Below, piece after piece: positions 27,646 to 35,872 of a stretch of 64,000 nucleotides of DNA (positions are counted from its first letter, which is position 1; every line of letters begins with the position of its first letter). The notes beneath the pieces were generated by a model. It saw nothing but the letters and a program-made list of their open reading frames with translations. It was not told where the DNA came from and searched no databases. The stretch is from positions 372,001 to 436,000 of the forward strand of contig AP023052.1 of NCBI GenBank assembly GCA_019703815.1. Direction: 5' to 3'. The translations under genes were made by a program, and so were the position numbers. The stretch comes from Thaumasiovibrio occultus (GTDB lineage Bacteria; Pseudomonadota; Gammaproteobacteria; Enterobacterales; Vibrionaceae).

Positions 27646-28590
27646 TTATTGGGCGTTCAAGTTCAGTTCTTCATTCAGCACGAGCGCGAGCAATGCTTGG
27701 CGAGCGTACACGCCGTTTTGCGCTTGCTGGAAGTAATATGCGTGCGGGGTGTTGTCTACATCCACGGTGATTTCGTCCACGCGTGGTAGTGGGTGCAGCA
27801 CTTTCATGGTGTCGCGTGCGCCTTCAAGCGTCGCAGAGTTCAGCACAAACGCCGATTTAATGTGCGCGTATTCCGAGGCGTCAAAACGCTCTTTTTGAAC
27901 GCGGGTCATGTACAGAATATCAACCTGTGGCATCACTTCTTCGATGTTGTCATGCAGGCTGTATTCAATGCCCGCCGCATCCAACTCTTCCAAGATGTAA
28001 TCCGGCATCGCCAGCACTTTTGGCGCGATGAAGTAGAAGCGAATATTGGTGAATTTCGACAGCGCTTGCGCCAGCGAGTGCACGGTACGGCCGTATTTCA
28101 GATCGCCGACCATCGCAATGCTGAGATTATCAAGACGGCCCTGCGTTTCGGCAATGGTGTAGAGATCGAGCAGGGTTTGCGTTGGGTGTTGGTTCGCGCC
28201 GTCACCGCCGTTGATCACTGGCTTGCCGTTAGAAAACTCGGTAGCGAGACGCGCTGCGCCTTCTTTCGGGTGGCGCATGAAAAACGCATCCACGTAAGAC
28301 GAAATCACGCGCACAGAATCAGCCAAGGTTTCGCCTTTCTTGCCCGAAGAGGTGTTACCCGCATCTGGGAAGCCAATCACGCGGCCGCCGAGGCGCTGCA
28401 CTGCGGTTTCAAAAGACAAACGCGTGCGGGTTGATGCTTCAAAAAAACAGCTCGCAATCACTTTGTTCTTCAGCAGTTCAGGCTGAGGATTGGCCTTGAG
28501 CTGTGCTGCGGTGTCGACAATCAATTCCAGTTCTTGTCGAGTCAGCTCCGGGATAGAAATAATGTGCTTTTGATACAGCGAGTTCGCCAT
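27646..28590 (-). CDS. pyrB: Aspartate carbamoyltransferase catalytic chain
   Basis: This 314 aa protein (E. coli 311) begins [19 protein letters not shown]. It has the carbamoyl-phosphate motif SSTRTRLSF-like [12 protein letters not shown] (seen as [15 protein letters not shown]) and the active-site loops [10 protein letters not shown] and HPLPRVDEI. It catalyses the first committed step of pyrimidine synthesis. The frame can be read 99 bases further upstream, but that part is the attenuator region, so I start at 28590 after AAGGGAA. Confidence 0.96.
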   Translation of the reverse strand: MANSLYQKHIISIPELTRQELELIVDTAAQLKANPQPELLKNKVIASCFFEASTRTRLSFETAVQRLGGRVIGFPDAGNTSSGKKGETLADSVRVISSYVDAFFMRHPKEGAARLATEFSNGKPVINGGDGANQHPTQTLLDLYTIAETQGRLDNLSIAMVGDLKYGRTVHSLAQALSKFTNIRFYFIAPKVLAMPDYILEELDAAGIEYSLHDNIEEVMPQVDILYMTRVQKERFDASEYAHIKSAFVLNSATLEGARDTMKVLHPLPRVDEITVDVDNTPHAYYFQQAQNGVYARQALLALVLNEELNLNAQ

Positions 28591-28635
28591 GGCTACGCTT
28601 CCCTTATAGATGATGATGGAGTCAGGGTTTTGTCC

Positions 28636-28664
28636 AAAAAAAAGCCCCCTAAAAAAGGAGGCTT
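28636..28664 (-). terminator. pyrBI attenuator (intrinsic terminator)
   Basis: Read on the minus strand: AAGCCTCC, TTTTTTA loop, GGGGGCTT, then a T-run of at least six. It lies 46 bp before the pyrB start and immediately after the leader-peptide stop, the layout of UTP-sensitive attenuation in E. coli pyrBI. Confidence 0.8.
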
Positions 28665-28750
28665 CATTGGCAATACCCTTGCCAAGCAATGCAATATCTT
28701 GCCTTAAAAAGGCACACTGAAAACAGCGTTGTACGAGTTAAGCAAGACAT
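28664..28750 (-). CDS. pyrL: pyrBI leader peptide (28 aa)
   Basis: A 28-codon frame starts with ATG at 28750. Its TGA (28664-28666) touches the first base of the terminator stem. In the E. coli pyrBI system, low UTP makes polymerase pause in U-rich leader RNA. The translating ribosome then catches up and blocks the terminator hairpin. The same parts are here: promoter, leader frame, U-rich stretches (CTGTTTTC and CCTTTTTAAG in the message sense) and the hairpin at the stop. The peptide sequence itself is not conserved in such leaders. The ribosome site is weak, which is my main doubt. Confidence 0.6.
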   Translation of the reverse strand: MSCLTRTTLFSVCLFKARYCIAWQGYCQ

Positions 28751-28782
28751 TTCACACCATTGCGTTGGTCAAATTGTCGAGC

Positions 28783-28810
28783 ATTATACGCTCTCTTGGT
28801 TAAGACGCAA
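28783..28810 (-). promoter_or_regulatory. Probable pyrBI promoter
   Basis: Minus strand TTGCGT, 16 bases, TATAAT (perfect -10 at 28788-28783). The predicted start is about 30 bases ahead of the leader peptide. Confidence 0.6.
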
Positions 28811-29106
28811 GCGATTGCGTTGTGAGCTGTTAATCCCTGCGGTTGATTTTTTCTAGGGCTGTGCGTACGCGTTTTTTTGTGAGTACGTTCAGCATTGAGC
28901 AGAGATTTTGGTCAACACCGACAGGCTAAAAACCAATCCTCACGCTTGCGGGAAAATCACCCTAAGCACCATGTAACGCGATGAATTGGGATTGCAGTGG
29001 TTAGCTGGTGGCGGTCACAGAACCTAGTGATCAAGACTAACGTGTTGGTTAATTATGAGACTATCGCAACGCGTTCGTGATTATTTGCGTGAGCTTTGGA
29101 GGCGTC

Positions 29107-29682
29107 GTGGAAGGCTTTTTGCTCGTTTTTGTGGTGTTTTATTTATTGCTGAAATTGTACGGAACGTACCTTGTTGATGCCGAAAAACGCAAAGATAAAC
29201 AAAATATTGAGGCGTTAGAAAAGGCCGAACGCGCCCAACCGTTATCGACGCGAGAAAAACAGCTTATTGCCATATATTTCGGTTATCGATTTGTATCAAA
29301 ACGCGTGTTTATTATTGATGGGCAATTCTCCGATGACGCCAAAGAAGTGGATACAGGGCAGCGTCAGGTGATCTTGTCGCACTTTGCCGGTGTTAAAGTG
29401 CAAATGACGCCAACCGCAACCCAATATCTACCTGCCGCTAAGATGCCGTTAGGCAGCCGGCAAACTGAGAGCCGCGCTTTCGTTCAAATCGAAGCGATCC
29501 AAGTGGTCGATTATTTAATCGTGATCGCGATTGGTGACGCTTACAGCCTAGTAAAAGAAGAGGCGGGCACCTTATCTGAGATGCAGACAACACGTGAAGT
29601 GGCGTGGTCGCAGATCCTCGACTCCGATCCCCGCGTGGCCGCGCAGCAAACATCGACCACCAACAAGACACAAGACAGGTAA
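29107..29682 (+). CDS. Short IgaA-like paralogue: one TM plus cytoplasmic domain
   Basis: This 191 aa protein has an N-terminal membrane helix (about 3-20) and a single soluble domain. It shares with the N-terminal cytoplasmic domains of the two large proteins downstream a PLSTREKQLIAIYF-type start and an IDGQF segment. Further on come TPTATQYLP and VVDYLIVIAIGDAYSLVKEEAGTL. The same order in the 746 aa neighbour reads PLSPQEREAV, ASGQF, TDTARQYI and DFVVIALNGYRL. I chose GTG 29107 because GGAGG (29098-29102) stands just ahead; the longer frame from 29077 lacks a site. The stop is six bases before the next start, so the two are surely co-transcribed. It looks like the first domain of an IgaA-type protein without its periplasmic part. 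No function is known. Confidence 0.7.
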   Translation: MEGFLLVFVVFYLLLKLYGTYLVDAEKRKDKQNIEALEKAERAQPLSTREKQLIAIYFGYRFVSKRVFIIDGQFSDDAKEVDTGQRQVILSHFAGVKVQMTPTATQYLPAAKMPLGSRQTESRAFVQIEAIQVVDYLIVIAIGDAYSLVKEEAGTLSEMQTTREVAWSQILDSDPRVAAQQTSTTNKTQDR

Positions 29683-29688
29683 CGGATC

Positions 29689-31842
29689 ATGCTCATTTTT
29701 CTAAGTGTTCTACTGGTGGTGCTGTATCTCGGTTTGTCGGTTGTGTATTTCCAACGGCCAAGGAAGTTGCCGACGGCCGACAATCCAGTGCTGCGCAAAA
29801 GAGCGCTCACAGAGAAAGAGCGCGCGGCGATTATTCAGTTTACAGGTGATGGGCAGATCAGCGGTGAGGTGATCATCGATAAAGGGGTATTTGATTATCG
29901 GGTGGCGCGAGATGAAAATCACGAGCTTAGAGCCGCGATCACCTTTAATGATCGCCAAGTATACATGCCGAAAGAGGCGCTCTTGTTTACGGGCAACATT
30001 AGCCATGTTGAGTATGTGATCTATCAACAGGGGCTATTGATCCTCGCCATTGGTGATCACTATCGGTTGGATGATCACTTGCTCAATGAGCAGGGTACGG
30101 TGGCGACGCTGCTGCGCGATAAGCTGCACGGACAAACGCTTGATGCGGTGCTCGAAGATCGCGGTGCAATGGACAGCCATCGCCTCAATAACAGCGAGCT
30201 AGTAAGCCCTGTGGCGGAGCGGGCGCTGACCAAAACCGAAGCGTGTTACTTGAGCCAACCCTCAAAAGGGGGCGGCACACTTTTCCTTACCTTAGCTTTA
30301 GTTATCTATCTGGCGCATTATGATTTGATCCCGCTGACGATGCTGATTGTGCTGGTTTCTATCGCGTTACTGGTGTTCTCCGCTGCCGCGATTTTCCTGC
30401 GCGATCTTCGCCCGCTGGATCAAGTGATCACCTATGAAGGCAAACTTTTCGACAGCGAATATCTGGACGATAGCCAAGTGTTCACGGCGGTCGTGTGTCG
30501 TGATCACGCTGCGGTTGAGCAATTCTACTTTCCGTCGTCGGCGCTACCAGCCAGTGAAGACCTAAAAGCGACGGATGGAAAGCGTCTTCAGACCGTGCAG
30601 TTTGAAGCGCTGCAATCAAGCGGCCAAGTGGTGAGCGTGAATGGGCAGAGTGTCTTGGCGGATCTGCGGCGGCCATCGGCGCGTTACCCGCATTTCTTAA
30701 TGGTCAGTGCGTGCGTCGCGGTCATTGCGGTGGCGGTGGTTCGGCCCATTCCTGATTTAGAGTACGAATCTGCGTTTGCTCAAGTGAAACAGCAACTATT
30801 GGGGCAGGGCGACGCGCCAGCGCGCCCTATTGCCGCAGCGAAAGATTGGTCACAGCCCATCGAGGTGGGAGAGAAACTCACACTGACACAGCCGCGGGTT
30901 TGCCAAGACAAAACAAGCAACAAGGCGGGAGAGGATCGGTATGCCACTCAGGCGTATTGCTCACAGTTTCATCTGCCGCTCGATGCCAAGCCAGTTGATT
31001 TAGTGTTTGAACTTGAGCCTGCAGAGCAGGCCTTTGTTGAGTACATGCAAAACAGTTTTACGGCTGGCGAAGGGCATAACCATGTGATGTCGACGCCAAC
31101 AAGCCAGCAGAACAAAGCCTTGGTATCGCGGCTTGACGATCGCGTGACGGAAGCGATATTGGTAGACATGGCGACGGTGTTAGCGCCGTTTTGCTCGGCC
31201 TTCGCCACAGAGTGCGATGCGTTTAAACAGGAATTTCAGCGCGCGTGGTGGCGATTGGCGCACCGTGAGCGTTGTGATGCCCAGGCGTGCTGGCAGCAAG
31301 CGCTTTCTGCTGAAGGAGAGCTTTCACAGCAGCGAATTACCTTCTTTACCATTGAAAGTTTTAAAGACACCTTGTTAGCGCTGGAAAACGCGATTTGGCA
31401 GCAGATCAATGCGCGGCGCTACCAACAAAGCGTGGCGGGGCGCTACGTGGCCGTGACATTACGTGGGGCTATGCCCGATAGTGCCATCGCTTTAGAGAAC
31501 CGTGAGTCGCCGGGCTTAGCCCCGATGCGACAGGGGCGAGAGTGGCAAGCGAGCCGTTTACTCTCTGCGATTGAATTGATGGTGCCGTTGGCGCTCGATC
31601 CGTTGACGGTGCGAGTGCTAAATATTGAGAGAATCAATGGGGCCACCACTCTCACCGTCGGGATCGTTGGGGACAACAGTGTGGAAGAAGAGGTCAAAGC
31701 GCGTGTGTGGTTTAACTTGCTAGTGCGCGTTGTGGCGCTGCTGCATCTGGTGCTGTTTATTTACCTCAAGCGTCCATTGCTGACAGCTTCTTCAACTGCT
31801 TCAGGGACTGCGCCGCTGACGGGTCAACGCCTGCGCGGCTGA
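29689..31842 (+). CDS. IgaA/YrfF-like membrane protein (717 aa)
   Basis: Predicted topology: TM 2-20, cytoplasmic 25-190, TM pair about 195-237, second cytoplasmic part about 240-333, TM 334-352, periplasmic 353-675, TM 676-693, short tail. This is the layout and nearly the length of E. coli/Salmonella IgaA (about 711 aa). Local matches to IgaA as I remember it are ALTEKERAAI (IgaA LTPEERSAV) and VGEKLTLTQPRVC (IgaA VGDTLRISGTGMC). The segment FCSAFATEC matches IgaA LCSAKDDC. Periplasmic cysteines C405/C424 and C502/C509 fall almost where IgaA has its two pairs, and an extra pair is C529/C534. IgaA restrains the Rcs phosphorelay in enterobacteria. Sequence identity outside these landmarks is low, so this is a remote-homology call. 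Confidence 0.65.
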   Translation: MLIFLSVLLVVLYLGLSVVYFQRPRKLPTADNPVLRKRALTEKERAAIIQFTGDGQISGEVIIDKGVFDYRVARDENHELRAAITFNDRQVYMPKEALLFTGNISHVEYVIYQQGLLILAIGDHYRLDDHLLNEQGTVATLLRDKLHGQTLDAVLEDRGAMDSHRLNNSELVSPVAERALTKTEACYLSQPSKGGGTLFLTLALVIYLAHYDLIPLTMLIVLVSIALLVFSAAAIFLRDLRPLDQVITYEGKLFDSEYLDDSQVFTAVVCRDHAAVEQFYFPSSALPASEDLKATDGKRLQTVQFEALQSSGQVVSVNGQSVLADLRRPSARYPHFLMVSACVAVIAVAVVRPIPDLEYESAFAQVKQQLLGQGDAPARPIAAAKDWSQPIEVGEKLTLTQPRVCQDKTSNKAGEDRYATQAYCSQFHLPLDAKPVDLVFELEPAEQAFVEYMQNSFTAGEGHNHVMSTPTSQQNKALVSRLDDRVTEAILVDMATVLAPFCSAFATECDAFKQEFQRAWWRLAHRERCDAQACWQQALSAEGELSQQRITFFTIESFKDTLLALENAIWQQINARRYQQSVAGRYVAVTLRGAMPDSAIALENRESPGLAPMRQGREWQASRLLSAIELMVPLALDPLTVRVLNIERINGATTLTVGIVGDNSVEEEVKARVWFNLLVRVVALLHLVLFIYLKRPLLTASSTASGTAPLTGQRLRG

Positions 31843-31944
31843 CAGTGCAAACACCGCAAAAATCTATGAGTAAAGCACTAACGAGTAAGCAGTTTAGCGG
31901 CGGCCCCAGGCACATTGAGTGTCAAAATCAGAGGCGCAATAGAG

Positions 31945-31978
31945 ACGGCGTTGCCTGTGCAGGTGACGCCGTTTTTTT
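31945..31978 (+). terminator. Terminator after the 717 aa IgaA-like gene
   Basis: ACGGCGT-TGCCT, GTGC, AGGTG-ACGCCGT then seven T. The third gene of the group therefore probably has its own promoter. Confidence 0.82.
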
Positions 31979-32142
31979 GTGCTCGATGGATGTCGAGTTG
32001 AATAGGGGATCGATCTTACTCACCCGTGCGAGGTTTTCTCGCGCTGTATCGCAAAACCTCCGTCAGCGTGCTCACTAAATCGTCATTTATGAGACGATAC
32101 CTGCGTTTAGGGTAGGTTGTTAAATAAAAGGATATTAAGGCG

Positions 32143-34383
32143 ATGGATCAGTTCATGCTGCTGCTGAAAATGGCGGTGCTTATCTATGGTGTTTTTGCAT
32201 TTCTCAATAGTCGCGCCAATGCAAATGAGTTCGAAGAAAAGAAAAAAACGTTCAAGCAAGTAAAGCGCGATCATCCACTTAGCCCGCAAGAGCGTGAAGC
32301 GGTCACCATTGTCTTTGATGCAGGTGTGCCGTCAGATACGGTCTACTACGCATCCGGGCAATTTGGTTTAGGTTTTCTCAATGACGCACTGGTTGAAGAC
32401 GTCTTAATGCTTAACGGGATCCCGCTAAAGCTTACGGATACGGCGCGCCAGTATATTACGTTTAGAGAAGACAACTTTGTTGAGGTGGTGGAAACTGAGT
32501 TCGATTTTGTGGTGATCGCGCTCAACGGCTACCGCTTAACCGCCGAGCGGGATGGCACTTTACCAGCGCCGCCGGATCTGGAGGAGCTCGGTGTTGTTGA
32601 AGACGTTGATGCTGATCCTCTCACCGAGACTCATAGCGCTGAGCCTCAATCAACGACTTCGCCGAATTCATCGGAGACATCAAGCCGCAGTGCTGAGGCT
32701 TCCAATGAGACGAATACCTCATCGTATTCAGCGCCGTATGTCGAGCCGCAGCATCAGCAAAAAGCGGCGAGCTTTAAATCAGAGCGTCCGGCCACGCCAA
32801 TAGAAGCCAATTATCTAGCCCCGACCTTTTACAATGGCTGGCTTTTAACCATCGCCTTGGCGTTTATTCCGGCGTACATATATCTCAACAAAACGCTTTT
32901 TGTGGTGGATAACCTTTGGGCGATGCCGGCTATTATTGGTGGGTTGACCTTGTTCATGTTGCTGTTGCTTCGCCGTAAAGGAAGCGATCTCAGCCAATAC
33001 AAGATCCGTCGTTATTACGGCACGTTAAGTGGTTTAAATGCTGCGGAATGGGAAAATCGGGTGTTGTTCCTTGATACCTCCGATCCGAGTCAATCAGCGT
33101 CGCGCCGTGTGTGGTTCCCAAAACATTGGGAAGGACAAATACCGTTAGACACTGACGTCTACTTTGAAGTCGATGCAGAGCAGCTAAGGCTGATCAGTGT
33201 CGGAGGCCTGCAGATAGCGCCCTCGGATGTCATAGCGAAACAGCCGAAGTATTTGATGGCATCCATCGGCTTTTTGGCGATCACCTTGGCGATCTTCGCG
33301 CAAGTCGACTGGAAAACCCGTGCGGCGAGTTTCGCCATCGTGCAACACAAAACCAGTGATCATGAGATTGCCCAGCCGAGCGATTGGGGGGAGATCACCC
33401 ACTATGCGCCGGGGGATCGCATCACGGTAACTCAACCGCGCTTTTGCTTGCCTAAAGCGGTGCATAACCAAGACGCATTCTATTGTCAGCAATCGCGTTA
33501 CCCTACCACTAATGTTGATGCGCCTGACTATTCAAAACCAGAAGGGGCGATGGCCTACCAGGATCACGTTGAAAATGCGCCTGACTTTTTCCCTATGATG
33601 CCAAGTGAAGTCTATGAGCCCCTCGCTATGCGTTCGCGTTTAGCCAACTTGGTGAATGATCGTTACCGTACTCACACCACCCGTGATCGCGACGAGATGT
33701 TGTGGTATTCCGGTGCGGATCTTCGCGCGATTGCCCAATATATCGCGCCCTATTGTGACACGATGTCGGTAGACGGTTGCGAAGATATGAAAGATCTCCT
33801 CATTGATTTGTGGATCGAAGGTACGGAAAAGCGTTGCGGTCGTTCATGTTGGCAAGAGCTCATGTTTGGCGATCACGATCTTGATTTTTATGTCATGAGT
33901 AACGACGATGAATCAGTCAGAGCGAAATCGATCACTGAAGGGATCGCGCAGACGCATTGGCGTGACACCCAAAATGCGCTCCCTCAACCAAAGCTTGATA
34001 GCGATTACGTTCATATCAATTGGAAGGGTGACGCGCACCCTGACTCGCTACGCATTGATAGCATCTCATCTTCGCTTAAATCTTGGGGCAGAGCAGAGGG
34101 CAAGTTTGCCGACTTGGAAGAGATGCTTTACTTACAAACCCAGCTTGCGCATCAGCCGGTGAACGCAACGGTATTGGCTGTGGATGGTCAAACGGGGCAG
34201 GGCACGGCGACACTGGGTTTAGGCGCTGTGGTCACGCTTGAAGCGGCGCAAGAGACGGTGATCAATATCGCAATGGTGATCGTGCTTGGCGTGCTTTCAC
34301 TGGTGATGTTCGTGGTGTATCGCAGAAGTTTTCGCGTAAAACCGACGCCGACAGCATCGTCGCAAGGCGCGTGGATCAGCTAG
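32143..34383 (+). CDS. IgaA/YrfF-like membrane protein (746 aa)
   Basis: This is a paralogue of the 717 aa protein with the same topology. TM lies at 5-22, a TM pair at about 231-249 and 258-276, TM at 370-387, periplasmic 390-700, and TM 706-726. The cytoplasmic domain reads PLSPQEREAV, LKLTDTARQYITFREDN and DFVVIALNGYRL. These parallel IgaA LTPEERSAV, the region around WEQYINDENTVEL, and LVISLNGHTL (IgaA text recalled, not searched). A Ser/Thr-rich linker (about 155-200) is extra. The second cytoplasmic part has RRYYGTLSGLN and VWFPKHWEGQIP, like IgaA CLRGTPRRWGL and YPAHWQPYI. Periplasmic cysteines pair as C435/C448, C538/C546 and C565/C569. GDRITVTQPRFC aligns with GEKLTLTQPRVC of the neighbour. 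The likely role is membrane-bound control of an envelope-stress signalling system; the partner is unknown. Confidence 0.68.
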   Translation: MDQFMLLLKMAVLIYGVFAFLNSRANANEFEEKKKTFKQVKRDHPLSPQEREAVTIVFDAGVPSDTVYYASGQFGLGFLNDALVEDVLMLNGIPLKLTDTARQYITFREDNFVEVVETEFDFVVIALNGYRLTAERDGTLPAPPDLEELGVVEDVDADPLTETHSAEPQSTTSPNSSETSSRSAEASNETNTSSYSAPYVEPQHQQKAASFKSERPATPIEANYLAPTFYNGWLLTIALAFIPAYIYLNKTLFVVDNLWAMPAIIGGLTLFMLLLLRRKGSDLSQYKIRRYYGTLSGLNAAEWENRVLFLDTSDPSQSASRRVWFPKHWEGQIPLDTDVYFEVDAEQLRLISVGGLQIAPSDVIAKQPKYLMASIGFLAITLAIFAQVDWKTRAASFAIVQHKTSDHEIAQPSDWGEITHYAPGDRITVTQPRFCLPKAVHNQDAFYCQQSRYPTTNVDAPDYSKPEGAMAYQDHVENAPDFFPMMPSEVYEPLAMRSRLANLVNDRYRTHTTRDRDEMLWYSGADLRAIAQYIAPYCDTMSVDGCEDMKDLLIDLWIEGTEKRCGRSCWQELMFGDHDLDFYVMSNDDESVRAKSITEGIAQTHWRDTQNALPQPKLDSDYVHINWKGDAHPDSLRIDSISSSLKSWGRAEGKFADLEEMLYLQTQLAHQPVNATVLAVDGQTGQGTATLGLGAVVTLEAAQETVINIAMVIVLGVLSLVMFVVYRRSFRVKPTPTASSQGAWIS

Positions 34384-34430
34384 TTCGATAAAGCCAAGCA
34401 AGCGCAGGCTCGCTGAGTTCTAAGATAACC

Positions 34431-34499
34431 GCTGAGTAATAACGCATAGCTGAGTAATAACATAGCGGTTGAGCAATAACATGATGGTGTTGTTGCTCA
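34431..34499. repeat. Three imperfect 18 bp tandem repeats and a small hairpin
   Basis: GCTGAGTAATAACGCATA, GCTGAGTAATAACATAGC and a third diverged unit starting GGTTGAGCAATAAC. The last unit forms an imperfect inverted repeat with GTTGTTGCTCA (34489-34499). The rest of the 34384-34563 gap shows nothing else I can name. Confidence 0.6.
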
Positions 34500-34563
34500 G
34501 TCACTTGCCGGTGTCTGCCTGTTTACGTCACCGCGAGACCGTACCCAAAACATAGGGTAATAA

Positions 34564-34592
34564 AAAACGCCTAGCATTAAGCTAGGCGTTTT
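34564..34592. terminator. Bidirectional terminator between the IgaA-like gene and argF
   Basis: AAAACGCCTAGC, ATTAA, GCTAGGCGTTTT: a perfect 12 bp stem with A/T tracts between convergent genes. Confidence 0.85.
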
Positions 34593-34687
34593 GCGTTGTT
34601 CTTGTAGGATTAACTCTAACTCCGTGGCAGATCACCTTGGCTCGTTGCTAGCCGTTAGCGATCCCTTTCGATGGTTCTTCTCGCGAG

Positions 34688-35692
34688 CTAGCTTCCTAGC
34701 GTGGCAACCATGACAGCTTTGATGGTGTGCATGCGGTTTTCTGCTTCATCGAAGACGATAGAGTGCGCCGATTCGAACACCTCTTCCGTGACTTCAAGCC
34801 CTGACAAACCGTATTTCTCCGCCACTTCCTTGCCAACAGTGGTTTCATCGTTGTGGAAGGCGGGTAGGCAGTGCATAAACTTCACGTTTGGATTGCCGGT
34901 GGCTTGCAACATATCGGCATTCACTTGGTACGGAAGCATCTGTTTTACGCGCTCATCCCACGCTTCAGGGGCTTCACCCATGGAGACCCACACATCGGTG
35001 TAAAGAAAATCACAACCTTTGACGCCTTCGGCGACAGATTCGGTGAGGGTGATTTTTGCGCCAGTCTCAGCGGCAATTGCCTGACATTGAGCGACTAAGT
35101 TGTCTTCTGGCCAGTAGGCTTTCGGCGCGACTAAGCGTACATCCATCCCCATTTTGGCAGCGCCGACTAGCAACGAGTTACCCATGTTATTGCGGGCATC
35201 GCCAAGGTAAGCAAAGCTGAGTTGGTTGAGTTGTTTGCCCGGTGCGTGTTCAAGCATGGTCATGAAGTCAGCCAAGATCTGGGTTGGGTGAAATTCATCG
35301 GTGAGGCCGTTCCACACCGGTACGCCAGCGTAAGCGCCCAGCTCTTCTACCACGCTTTGACCGAATCCACGGTATTGAATGCCATCGTACATGCGGCCGA
35401 GCACGCGGGCGGTGTCTTTCATCGACTCTTTATGGCCGATCTGTGAGCCCGATGGACCTAAGTAAGAGACGCGCGCGCCTTGATCAAAAGCAGCCACTTC
35501 AAACGCACAACGGGTACGGGTAGAGCTTTTCTCAAAAATCAGGGCAATGTTTTTTCCAGTCAGGCGAGGTTGCTCATAGCCGCCATACTTGGCTTTTTTA
35601 AGGTCGATAGACAAGTCGATCAGAAACTGAATTTCGCGCGGAGTGAAATCCAGCAGCTTAAGAAAATTGCGGTTTTTTAGATTAAACGCCAT
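34688..35692 (-). CDS. argF: Ornithine carbamoyltransferase
   Basis: This 334 aa protein has the carbamoyl-phosphate motif [15 protein letters not shown] and the family segments [13 protein letters not shown] and [10 protein letters not shown]. The ornithine loop is [10 protein letters not shown]. It converts ornithine and carbamoyl phosphate to citrulline. Two ARG-box-like sites stand just upstream (35734-35768), which supports the anabolic ArgF. However, an arginine deiminase gene lies upstream on the same strand, where a catabolic OTC (ArcB) would also be expected. Sequence alone does not settle which direction dominates. GGGAG precedes the ATG. Confidence 0.93.
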   Translation of the reverse strand: MAFNLKNRNFLKLLDFTPREIQFLIDLSIDLKKAKYGGYEQPRLTGKNIALIFEKSSTRTRCAFEVAAFDQGARVSYLGPSGSQIGHKESMKDTARVLGRMYDGIQYRGFGQSVVEELGAYAGVPVWNGLTDEFHPTQILADFMTMLEHAPGKQLNQLSFAYLGDARNNMGNSLLVGAAKMGMDVRLVAPKAYWPEDNLVAQCQAIAAETGAKITLTESVAEGVKGCDFLYTDVWVSMGEAPEAWDERVKQMLPYQVNADMLQATGNPNVKFMHCLPAFHNDETTVGKEVAEKYGLSGLEVTEEVFESAHSIVFDEAENRMHTIKAVMVATLGS

Positions 35693-35733
35693 TGCTGACT
35701 CCCTGCGTGGCTGGAATAGATAGTGTGCACTAT

Positions 35734-35768
35734 TGAATAATTACCTGATATTAGTGTGTAACTATTCA
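35734..35768 (-). promoter_or_regulatory. Paired ARG boxes (ArgR operator) upstream of argF
   Basis: TGAATAATTACCTG (35734-35747) and TGTGTAACTATTCA (35755-35768) each match most of the TGAAT-wwww-ATTCA consensus. They are spaced 21 bp centre to centre, the standard spacing for an ArgR hexamer. Confidence 0.65.
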
Positions 35769-35872
35769 AAAGGCAAGAGTGGGATTGTAACCAGTTGTGG
35801 AGACAAAAGCGTCGATGAATGCTATGCCGAGAAATGCTATTAGACAGACAAGGCAGTAAGCCGTCTGTCGCG

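Noticed and set aside
28591-28689. N-terminal extension of PyrB
   Set aside because: The extension is translated attenuator sequence; the ribosome site and family start are at 28590.
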